Shown here in pieces: positions 1 through 7,266 of a DNA stretch of 64,000 nucleotides. Position 1 is the first letter of the stretch. Each line of letters starts with the position of its first letter. A model generated the notes under the pieces. That model was not told the origin of the DNA, did not search any database, and saw nothing but the letters and a program-made list of their open reading frames with translations. Position numbers and translations under genes: made by a program. Location: contig CAWDMP010000002.1 in NCBI GenBank assembly GCA_963803495.1, positions 248,001-312,000 of the forward strand, given 5' to 3'. This DNA comes from Persicitalea sp963803495 (GTDB taxonomy: Bacteria; Bacteroidota; Bacteroidia; Cytophagales; Spirosomataceae).

Positions 1-441
1 CAAGGAATGAAAAATTGCGCCATCGGATTGAAACGCCTGATGAAGTCGGCCGAAAAGCACAAGGTGACCATGAGCATGGAACTGCTCAACAGCAAGGTAG
101 ACCACGCCGACTACATGGCCGACCATACCAACTGGGGCGTCGAGCTTTGCAAGATGGTAGGCAGCGAGCGCTTCAAACTACTGTACGACATCTACCACAT
201 GCAGATTATGGAGGGCGACGTCATCCGCACTATCCGGGACAACCACGCCTACATCAACCACTACCACACGGGCGGGGTGCCGGGACGTAACGAGATCGAC
301 GACACCCAGGAGCTCAACTACCCCTCGATTGTCAAGGCGATTCTGGCGACGGGCTACAAAGGGTATATCGGCCAGGAATTCATCCCCAAGCGCGACCCGC
401 TCACCTCGTTGAAAGAGGGCGTGGTGATTTGTGATGTTTAG
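1..441 (+). CDS. Sugar isomerase, hydroxypyruvate isomerase-like TIM barrel (5' truncated)
   Basis: This is the C-terminal part of a xylose-isomerase-like TIM-barrel protein of the hydroxypyruvate isomerase family. The frame is open from base 1, so the ATG at 7 is probably internal and the true start lies outside the window. About 146 residues are visible. Likely metal or substrate ligands are present in the family order: Glu in MELLNSK, Asp and His in YDIYHMQ, His in HYHTGG and Glu in GQEF. The end, SLKEGVVICDV, matches the compact C-terminus of this family. It would act in the cytoplasm on a small keto- or hydroxy-sugar acid; the exact substrate cannot be read from the sequence. It converges on the helicase gene downstream. 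Confidence 0.75.
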   Translation, partial: QGMKNCAIGLKRLMKSAEKHKVTMSMELLNSKVDHADYMADHTNWGVELCKMVGSERFKLLYDIYHMQIMEGDVIRTIRDNHAYINHYHTGGVPGRNEIDDTQELNYPSIVKAILATGYKGYIGQEFIPKRDPLTSLKEGVVICDV

Positions 442-520
442 TTGAAGGGTTGAAGGGTTGAAGGGTTGAAAAATACTGACTGTCAAACGATTAAACAAAT
501 AAACCCATAAACAAATAAAC
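441..520. repeat. Intergenic TTGAAGGG array and AT-rich dispersed element
   Basis: Three tandem TTGAAGGG octamers and a partial fourth (441-470) follow the isomerase stop directly. They are followed by an AT-rich stretch (481-520) in which AAACAAAT occurs twice. Positions 481-520 match 29821-29860 at 33 of 40 bases, so this is a dispersed element rather than random spacer. Confidence 0.6.
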
Positions 521-525
521 AACAA

Positions 526-3500
526 TTACACACCTCCTCTCCGCCAGAACTCCCGGCTGTACACTCTGCGGAACGGCCAGTTTTTTTGGACCAGGATAAT
601 GGGCAGGTAGGCGTGGGGTTCTTTAGAAGAGGTACTATTGTGGTATAGGTCGTCGTCGGTGAGCAGCAGGGCTTCGTACGCTTCCTCGGGTCGGTAGGTC
701 AGGTCGGCGAAGGGTAGTTCCTTGCGGTAGGCTGGGTTCTGCTGGCTGATGCGGTCTTTGAGCAGCCGCGAGCTGCGGTGGTTCGGACTGGCGATAGGCT
801 GAGGCTGGTACCTTCCTTCTGATACATCGAGCGCGTATTGCAGGTACGCCTTCAATAGCTTGGGGCCCGCGTTGGCGGTTTGGTCGACTTGCAACTGATT
901 CGGCCACAGGCTGGTAATCATGTAGATCCGCTGCCGGGCGCGGGTTATGGCTACGTTCAGGCGATTTTCTCCGCCGCTCGTATTGAGCGTACCAAACTGC
1001 ATCGCGAGCCGTCCGCGTTCGTCGGGCGCGTAGCCAACCGAGAAAATAACCACATCCCGCTCGTCGCCCTGCACGTTTTCGATGTTTTTGACGAAGATGT
1101 CGGTCGCATCGACTTTTTCCTGTTCCAGCATATCCTGAATCAACTGCTGCTGGTAAAAATTGAAGGTCACTACGCCCACGCTCAGGGTACTTCCCGTCAA
1201 TTCTTTCAATAAATCCACGACCCGCCCGGCCTCGACCGGGTTGGTATTATTGTGCCAGACCCCGTCTACGTGCAGGTACCTGATGCCCGGCTCGGGGTCG
1301 TTGACGCGCTTGAAATCAGGCAGGAGCCGGAGGGAGTTTTTGTAAAAATGTTGGTTGGAAAAATCGATCAGATCCAGCGAACTACTGCGGTAATGACCCG
1401 TCAATTGCCTTTGCGTGAGCGATTGTGCGGCCAAGTCGAGCAACGACTGTACTTCCAGCGCAACCGGCACCTCCTCCTCTTCGTCCCTATTTTCTTCAAA
1501 TCGCACCCGATACAGATCACTCGGCGGCAGCTGCTGGCTATCGCCCGTCACCACGATTTGCCTGCCCCGAAACGCGGCGGGCAGGCCATATTCGGCGTAG
1601 CACTGCGAGGCCTCGTCGAAAATCACCAGATCGAACAGTCCGGCTTCCATCGGGAAGAGCGTGGAGACCGCCTCCGGCGAGGCCATCCAGCAGGGCAGGA
1701 GTTTGAATACCTCTTCCGAGTACTGCTCCATCGTCCGGCGGATCGGCCAGATGTTCCGTTTCTTGGTGACCTGATGATTCAGTTCGCGGTAGGTGGTGCG
1801 GTTGCCCAGCCGATTGGTTTCAACATCTTGATAGGTACGTTCACGCAGTTGCATCGCCGCGATGTCGCGGCTAAGCTTTTGCTTTTGCCCGATGGCGGTC
1901 TGCAATTGCGACTCCCACTCCGTCATTTTCAACGACGACACGGCCCGAAGCGTCGGGTGCAGCGACTCGATGTGCTCGATCCAGGCCAGGCGCAGGCTGT
2001 TGTTGAATAGCGATAAAATGGCTGCAGGATCAGGGTACTCCGTGTCATGTTTTTCCAACAAAAGCGCCACGACTTCACTTTCGGTTGCCGTAAAATCCGC
2101 TTTGATTTTGTCCATTTCGACCAGTGAATCGAAATCTGCGCTTAGCGCCTGCCGGAGATTGCCAACACTGGTACCGGGTTCACCCAGGATGCGCTGCCAT
2201 TGGCTTTCTGCCAAAAAAGATTTCAACTTGTGTTCCGCTTTGTCCCACTTGTCGAGCCAATCCAGCAGATTTTGCAAAGCAACCCGGAAATCTTGCGCCG
2301 TCGAGGCACTTCGGGCCGACCGAACCAGTACTTCGCGCCACGGTTTCCGTTGCAGACGCAAAGCGGCATCCGTTGCACGCTCAGCGTCACGAAAGTAAGC
2401 CAGAGGATTCATTTCCTGAATTTGGATGCTGTCCGGTGCTTGCAGGACGAGACCCAGCAGCTTGTTTTCGCGCCAAAGCTCCAGTTCCATCCGGCGGTTC
2501 AGGCGATCGGTGAGCTTGCGCAGATCTTCCGCGACGGTACCCAGTCCGTTGGCTTTGGCTACCTGTCTCACCAGCGCCCGATCCTGTCCGAACCAATCCC
2601 ACCACAACCCCCGCAAGGCCGATGCCTTGGCGCGCAAGGCGTTGGCGAGCATGGTGCGAAACGGACCAAGTTCGGGTGTCGGCAGGCTGTGCTCCACGCC
2701 TAAGCCATCAGTTTGCCAACCTTCGAGGGTATCGGTGATCTGGCGAACGAAAGCCAGGCGCTCCGCCGCGGGAGCGTCGGACGCCAGGTACCTTTTGAAA
2801 ATTTGGAAGATGGTATCGCTGGCCAGTAGTTCCAGCAAGTCCGTGAGCCGTTTGGTACCTGCTGCTTTATCTTCGATATAATTCAGGCTAAGATTCAGGT
2901 TGGTCAGTACCTCAAATTCGGCTTTTTGGGTAGTGAAGAAGTCGGGCCACAACAACAGCGCTTCATCCATCCGGCGCAAATCACTGAGGCCGTAGTGCGC
3001 GAAACTCTGCCGATCGTACCAGGGGTGCGACGGACTGATTTGTTGCCGGTAGGTTGCGTAACTGGCCAAGTGCCGCCGAAAATCGTCCACCTGATCGAGC
3101 GGGAAACTACGGTACCAGGGCCGCAGATCGACCTGAGGACCCGCCGGGTCGGACGATAGGTACAACTCCTTGATCGAAAGGCCGCATTCCGATTCGTCGA
3201 AAAGTGCGGTTTTGAAAGCATCCAGTTCGGCCACAATCTGGTCGATCAACCGGCTGTTTTTGGTAAATTCACGGTCCAGGAAAACGGTATCCAGGCTGTA
3301 ATTCAATACTTTATTGTCCTCTACCCGGTCGATCTGGGCGGCGATTTGGCGGTAGAGTGCCGCCCGGTCATTTTTAAAATCGTGGATCAGCGCGGCGAAG
3401 TCGCCGAAGCCCAACGATTGCAGCCGCTGGTGCACCACGTCGAGCGCCGCCCTTTTTTGGCACACGAGCAGCACCCGCTGGCCGCGCGCGGCAAAATCGA

Positions 3501-4500
3501 CCATCAGATTACAAATCAGCTGCGACTTCCCCGTGCCCGGCGGCCCCTGCACGACCACCGATTCCCCGCGCTTCACCAGCCGGATGACATTTTCCTGCGA
3601 TAAATCGCTGGGCAGCGGCGTGATGATGTGCTTCTCTTTTATGGGCAATGGCAAGGTACCTTGCTCAGTGCTACCTACTGACTGTGTCGACTCGGCGGCC
3701 AACAGAGGCATATCGAGTACCTCTGCTTCGGCCAACTTCACCAGCGTGTGGTAGTCGGGCACGAGGTACGACCCTGACTGGGGGAAGGTACCCAGCACCA
3801 TTTCGGGGTACAGTTTTAACTCCCCGTCTTTTTCAAGCTCACGCAGGTCACTTCTTTTTAGTGCCTCGAAAGGTTGCAGTTTGTATTCAAAAAGTGCCTG
3901 GTTGAAATTGATTCGAAAGGGCGTCTCCTTTAACCACTCATACAGCGCCGTTCTGAATTCGAGGTCGTCTTTGGGAAAATCCTCGAAACTCTTTTCCAGT
4001 ACCTCATCTGGAATCCTGACTTCGTTGAACTGGGCGTAGGCCAGGGCAAAACTGCGGTTGAGCATGACTTCGGCGTCTTCCCGATCGAACATACACCATT
4101 GCTCATGGTCGAGGCGCAGCGAGACCGGAAAAAACAACAGCGGCGCGTGGACTACGGTACCATCGGCAAACTTTCCCCGCACGAACGGGTAGCCCACGTA
4201 CAGGTCGCGGGTACCCCGCTCCTGCTCGATGAACCGCTCGGTGCGGGCGATTTTGCGCAGGCGCTTGCTCACCTCGTTGACCTTGTCAAAACGCGGGTCT
4301 TGAGCATCGCATAGGGGAATGCGGCTTTTGTTTCCGATCAATTGCCCCAACAATGCAAACGACGACTGGCTAAGCATGAAGTCCGTTTCGTGCAAATCCA
4401 GAAACTGCTCCGCTGACAACCGGCTCAACAGCAACGACTTGTTGCGACCGCTGAGATTGGTAAGGCGTTTCAGAAAGGATTTAAGGAGAATTGTGGACAA
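526..4500 (-). CDS. Large UPF1-like superfamily 1 helicase (AAA_11/AAA_12 type)
   Basis: A 1324-residue ATP-dependent nucleic-acid helicase of superfamily 1B. The Walker A motif GPPGTGKSQ lies near residue 320, and the DEAS Walker B box followed by GDSQQLPP lies near residue 960. The C-terminal RecA-like lobe carries VQGDERDVVIFS and the arginine-finger motif VAITRARQR near residue 1187. The roughly 600 residues between the motif I and II regions form a long helical insertion typical of large UPF1-like bacterial proteins. No nuclease domain is evident, so it is not RecB- or Cas4-like. The ATG at 4500 gives a sensible N-terminus. Proteins of this type are annotated only as helicases; some sit in defence loci, but no defence partner is visible here. 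GGTACC sites as frequent as in neighbouring genes argue that it is not a recent arrival. Confidence 0.85.
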   Translation of the reverse strand: MSTILLKSFLKRLTNLSGRNKSLLLSRLSAEQFLDLHETDFMLSQSSFALLGQLIGNKSRIPLCDAQDPRFDKVNEVSKRLRKIARTERFIEQERGTRDLYVGYPFVRGKFADGTVVHAPLLFFPVSLRLDHEQWCMFDREDAEVMLNRSFALAYAQFNEVRIPDEVLEKSFEDFPKDDLEFRTALYEWLKETPFRINFNQALFEYKLQPFEALKRSDLRELEKDGELKLYPEMVLGTFPQSGSYLVPDYHTLVKLAEAEVLDMPLLAAESTQSVGSTEQGTLPLPIKEKHIITPLPSDLSQENVIRLVKRGESVVVQGPPGTGKSQLICNLMVDFAARGQRVLLVCQKRAALDVVHQRLQSLGFGDFAALIHDFKNDRAALYRQIAAQIDRVEDNKVLNYSLDTVFLDREFTKNSRLIDQIVAELDAFKTALFDESECGLSIKELYLSSDPAGPQVDLRPWYRSFPLDQVDDFRRHLASYATYRQQISPSHPWYDRQSFAHYGLSDLRRMDEALLLWPDFFTTQKAEFEVLTNLNLSLNYIEDKAAGTKRLTDLLELLASDTIFQIFKRYLASDAPAAERLAFVRQITDTLEGWQTDGLGVEHSLPTPELGPFRTMLANALRAKASALRGLWWDWFGQDRALVRQVAKANGLGTVAEDLRKLTDRLNRRMELELWRENKLLGLVLQAPDSIQIQEMNPLAYFRDAERATDAALRLQRKPWREVLVRSARSASTAQDFRVALQNLLDWLDKWDKAEHKLKSFLAESQWQRILGEPGTSVGNLRQALSADFDSLVEMDKIKADFTATESEVVALLLEKHDTEYPDPAAILSLFNNSLRLAWIEHIESLHPTLRAVSSLKMTEWESQLQTAIGQKQKLSRDIAAMQLRERTYQDVETNRLGNRTTYRELNHQVTKKRNIWPIRRTMEQYSEEVFKLLPCWMASPEAVSTLFPMEAGLFDLVIFDEASQCYAEYGLPAAFRGRQIVVTGDSQQLPPSDLYRVRFEENRDEEEEVPVALEVQSLLDLAAQSLTQRQLTGHYRSSSLDLIDFSNQHFYKNSLRLLPDFKRVNDPEPGIRYLHVDGVWHNNTNPVEAGRVVDLLKELTGSTLSVGVVTFNFYQQQLIQDMLEQEKVDATDIFVKNIENVQGDERDVVIFSVGYAPDERGRLAMQFGTLNTSGGENRLNVAITRARQRIYMITSLWPNQLQVDQTANAGPKLLKAYLQYALDVSEGRYQPQPIASPNHRSSRLLKDRISQQNPAYRKELPFADLTYRPEEAYEALLLTDDDLYHNSTSSKEPHAYLPIILVQKNWPFRRVYSREFWRRGGV

Positions 4501-4510
4501 GGGGGGACGG

Positions 4511-4640
4511 GGTGGAAAAGGTAGAAGGGTGGAAGGGTGGAAGGTAATAATTAACTACGAATTCTAATTACTGAAAGCCATTAACCGTTAGCCCTTCACC
4601 CGTCCCCCTTTCTACCCTTCCACCCTTTCCACCCTTCTCT
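4511..4640. repeat. GGTGGAAG array with an inverted copy, long hairpin
   Basis: The gap between the helicase and the polyketide synthase holds GGTGGAAG octamers (4523-4544) and their near-perfect reverse complement (4616-4638, one extra base). The two arms, about 22 bases each, enclose an AT-rich loop of roughly 70 bases. The element lies just downstream of the polyketide synthase stop on the minus strand, so it could work as a terminator or simply be an inverted repeat pair. Confidence 0.5.
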
Positions 4641-4649
4641 CCCAAAAAG

Positions 4650-5774
4650 CTAAACGATCTTAAGCAATGCCGTTTCGGCCGTCAGGCCGGGTCCGAAGGC
4701 GCTGGCAAAAACCCAGGCACCCGTCGATTGATGATTGAGTTCCCAAAGTTTTTTGAGCACAAAGAGCACGGTACCCGAAGACATGTTCCCGTAGTCGGCC
4801 AGAATCTCGTAAGCCGCGGCGTTGTCCTGATGCGTAAGTCCGATTACCTGTTCCACTACTTCCAGTATGCGGCGTCCGCCGGGATGAATAGCGTAAAGAT
4901 TGATGTCGTCGGGCTGTATGCCCTGGGACTCGGCGATGCGGGACAGGAGCACGGGCAGGCCGGTTTTGAGTACGTCGGGCACGCGGGAGGTCAGCTTCAT
5001 CTCGAAACCGAAATCGTGAATATGCCAGGCCATGTCGTCCTTGCCCTCGGGCAGTACCTCGCAGGCAAAATCGACCACTTCGAGGGCCGAACTTTCCACT
5101 GAGTCCGGGGCTTTGCCTTCCAGAAGTATGGCCGCCGCGCCATCGGCAAACAGCGCGTTAGCCAAGAGGTGGTCTTCCTCGTCTTTCTTCTGAAAGTGCA
5201 AGGTGCAAAGCTCTACGCACACCATAAGTACCTTGGCCGTTGGGTCGCTTTTTACCAAGGCAGTAGCGGTTTTGAGTCCGTTGAATGCCCCGTAACAACC
5301 CATAAAATTGACCGCAATCCGGTGCACCGAACTGCGCAACCCGAGCAACGGAATCAATTCGATATCGGGACCGGGGGCATACATTCCCGTGCAGCTCACC
5401 GTGATCAGGTGTGTGATTTCCCCGGCTGGGGTACCAGTATCGTGCAGACACTGCTTGAGCGCAACCTCCGCCAGGCCCACGGCGTATTGACGGTAAGCCA
5501 CCATACGTTGCTGCACCGTAGGGAACGGTTCGAGGCCGGGCGTGTTAGGATAAAACGTAAATTCGCCGGGCTCGGCCCCGTAGTCGGGCAGTACCGAATA
5601 GCGTTGCTTGATGCGGGTGCTACGGTACAGCGCGCGCAGCCGTCGCTCGGCCTCAGGGTCGAGTCCCATGGCGTTGGCCATGAAATCGGCAATACGGCTT
5701 TGGTCGAAACGGTGCGGCGGAACGGCTGTTCCAATGGCAGTAATAAAGGCGCGGGCGCCCGGTGGTCTTGACAC
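4650..5774 (-). CDS. Type III polyketide synthase (chalcone/stilbene synthase family)
   Basis: A 374-residue homodimeric-type condensing enzyme that extends an acyl-CoA starter with malonyl-CoA. The catalytic triad is visible: Cys128 in TVSCTGMYAPG, His297 in YAIHPGGR and Asn330 in YGNMSSGT. The length is normal for the family. In bacteria these enzymes make alkylresorcinols, alkylpyrones or related phenolic lipids; the product here cannot be deduced. It is divergent, across 170 bases, from a UbiA-type prenyltransferase, a plausible tailoring partner for a phenolic product. The methyltransferase and oxidoreductase often found with such enzymes are absent here. The ATG at 5774 is chosen because the N-terminus then begins just before the first strand of the thiolase fold. 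Confidence 0.9.
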   Translation of the reverse strand: MSRPPGARAFITAIGTAVPPHRFDQSRIADFMANAMGLDPEAERRLRALYRSTRIKQRYSVLPDYGAEPGEFTFYPNTPGLEPFPTVQQRMVAYRQYAVGLAEVALKQCLHDTGTPAGEITHLITVSCTGMYAPGPDIELIPLLGLRSSVHRIAVNFMGCYGAFNGLKTATALVKSDPTAKVLMVCVELCTLHFQKKDEEDHLLANALFADGAAAILLEGKAPDSVESSALEVVDFACEVLPEGKDDMAWHIHDFGFEMKLTSRVPDVLKTGLPVLLSRIAESQGIQPDDINLYAIHPGGRRILEVVEQVIGLTHQDNAAAYEILADYGNMSSGTVLFVLKKLWELNHQSTGAWVFASAFGPGLTAETALLKIV

Positions 5775-5944
5775 GCGGTTGTTAATTTGATCGAAAAGTA
5801 GGTAATTCCAGCTTGAAAACGCTTACATGCTAAACGACTTTGGGCGCAACATGTTCTTAAACCTTACGCATTCAACGGTAGGTTAGTTGGGTACCTACAC
5901 TTTATTTCAGCACTTCGATTAGCAAATTTCTGTGCCAACACCAC

Positions 5945-6826
5945 ATGAGGAATATACTTTTACACCTGCGCCTGCCCTTCTCGGTTTTCCTGCTGCCCGT
6001 CTTCCTTTTCGCGCTGAGCCAGGTTTCGGTGGCGGCTCATCCGGGGGGCTTCGGTCGGGCGTGGTGGGCTTTTGTCCTCATTCATTTTTTGCTTTATCCG
6101 GCCAGCAACGCTTTCAACAGCTACTACGACAAAGATGAAGGCAGCATCGGCTTGCTCGAAAACCCGCCTCCGGTGAGCAAAGGACTACTCTACACAGCCT
6201 GGGGCTTGGATTTGCTGGCGCTCGTCCTGGCTTTTTGGGTTGGGCTCGGTGCTTACTTTTTTCTATACCTGATCGTATACGGTACCATTTCGAAAATATA
6301 CAGCCACCCCTTGACGCGGTTGAAAAAGTACCCCCTGGCGAGCTGGATCATTGTAGGATTGTTCCAGGGTGCCTTTACGTACCTGGCCACCGTTCAGGTC
6401 ATCACTCAGGTATCGCTCTCCGAATTGCTCAGCCTGCGGCACCTGCTTCCTGCACTTATCTGTACATCCAATCTGTGGGCCGTGTACCCGCTCACCCAAA
6501 TCTACCAGCACGACGAAGACGCCCGGCGCGGTGACCTTACCTTCAGCCGCCTGCTGGGGCTCAATGGTACTTTTCTGAACGCGGCGGTATTTTTTATAAT
6601 CTCGTTTGCTGGCTTTCTCTACTACTTCCTCCGCTTCGGCTCGGCGGACCGCCTGCTGGTACTTGCGCTTTGTCTCGGACCGGTAATCGGGTACTTCGGT
6701 TATTGGTGGCTGCGGGTACGCCGCAACCCTTCGGAGGCCAGTTTTCGCCATACCATGCGCATGAATTTGCTTGCTGGTTTGGGGCTCAATATTTTTTTCG
6801 GAATTCTGTGCTTCTATCCCCGCTGA
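5945..6826 (+). CDS. UbiA-family membrane prenyltransferase
   Basis: A 293-residue polytopic inner-membrane protein with about eight hydrophobic helices. The first aspartate-rich motif of the UbiA superfamily is NSYYDKDEG (Asn58, Asp62, Asp64), which would bind Mg2+ and the prenyl diphosphate. The second is YQHDEDARRGD (about 187-197). UbiA enzymes transfer an isoprenoid chain to an aromatic or other acceptor; some members instead make archaeal-type lipids, haem A/O or act as cyclases. The acceptor is unknown, but the divergent type III polyketide synthase suggests a phenolic lipid as one candidate. It is followed by a tRNA pair with its own promoter, so it is probably transcribed alone. Confidence 0.8.
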   Translation: MRNILLHLRLPFSVFLLPVFLFALSQVSVAAHPGGFGRAWWAFVLIHFLLYPASNAFNSYYDKDEGSIGLLENPPPVSKGLLYTAWGLDLLALVLAFWVGLGAYFFLYLIVYGTISKIYSHPLTRLKKYPLASWIIVGLFQGAFTYLATVQVITQVSLSELLSLRHLLPALICTSNLWAVYPLTQIYQHDEDARRGDLTFSRLLGLNGTFLNAAVFFIISFAGFLYYFLRFGSADRLLVLALCLGPVIGYFGYWWLRVRRNPSEASFRHTMRMNLLAGLGLNIFFGILCFYPR

Positions 6827-6883
6827 TTACCAATTTGTTATTTTGCGGCCACCTGCTTTTGACAAACTTTTTCGGCGTTACGC

Positions 6884-6914
6884 TTGCGTACAATAAAGCG
6901 AACGCCTACTTTTG
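6884..6914 (+). promoter_or_regulatory. Bacteroidota-type promoter for the tRNA pair
   Basis: A -33 TTG (6884-6886), 20-base spacer and -7 TACTTTTG (6907-6914) match the Bacteroidota consensus TTG-N19/20-TAnnTTTG. It ends 25 bases before the first tRNA. Confidence 0.65.
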
Positions 6915-6939
6915 CATCACCTTTTCAGAAAGAGGTGAT

Positions 6940-7012
6940 GCAGAAGTAGCTCAGCTGGTAGAGCGCAACCTTGCCAAGGTTGAGGTCGCGAGTTCGAACC
7001 TCGTCTTCTGCT
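6940..7012 (+). tRNA. tRNA-Gly(GCC)
   Basis: A 73-base cloverleaf. The acceptor arms GCAGAAG and CTTCTGC pair fully. The D arm holds TAGCTCAGCTGGTAGAG, the anticodon stem CAACC/GGTTG frames the loop TTGCCAA (anticodon GCC), and the T arm contains GTTCGAAC. CCA is not encoded. Confidence 0.96.
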
Positions 7013-7022
7013 CTAATGAGTC

Positions 7023-7045
7023 AAGCACCTGTCGTGGGTGCTTTT
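7023..7045 (+). terminator. Short hairpin between the two tRNAs
   Basis: AAGCACC (7023-7029) pairs with GGTGCTT (7037-7043) and runs into TT. It may end tRNA-Gly transcription partly or mark processing of a two-tRNA transcript. Confidence 0.45.
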
Positions 7046-7077
7046 CTTGTTCTAAGGTGTTCTTGCCTACATCACAA

Positions 7078-7163
7078 GCCGGGGTGGTGGAACTGGTAGA
7101 CACGCAGGACTTAAAATCCTGTGAGCCGCAACGCTCGTACGGGTTCGATTCCCGTCCCCGGTA
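7078..7163 (+). tRNA. tRNA-Leu(TAA)
   Basis: An 86-base class II tRNA. The acceptor GCCGGGG pairs with CCCCGGT (one wobble), the anticodon stem CAGGA/TCCTG frames CTTAAAA (anticodon TAA), a long variable arm follows, and the T loop contains GTTCGATTC. It probably shares the promoter upstream of tRNA-Gly. Confidence 0.96.
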
Positions 7164-7164
7164 C

Positions 7165-7195
7165 AAAAAGACCTTCGCTCCGAAGGTCTTTTTTT
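7165..7195 (+). terminator. Rho-independent terminator after tRNA-Leu
   Basis: AAAAAGACCTTCG (7165-7177) and its exact complement (7181-7193) form a 13-bp stem with a 3-base loop running into T residues. Confidence 0.85.
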
Positions 7196-7196
7196 G

Positions 7197-7226
7197 TTGG
7201 GATTCGCCGGACGGAACGTATATTTG
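7197..7226 (+). promoter_or_regulatory. Promoter of the SNF2 helicase gene
   Basis: TTG (7197-7199), 19-base spacer and TATATTTG (7219-7226) match the Bacteroidota promoter consensus. It begins within the tail of the tRNA terminator and ends 41 bases before the ATG. Confidence 0.6.
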
Positions 7227-7266
7227 GGGTTAAGCCAATTATAAAGCGCCCCCCTACCCCGCCTGC

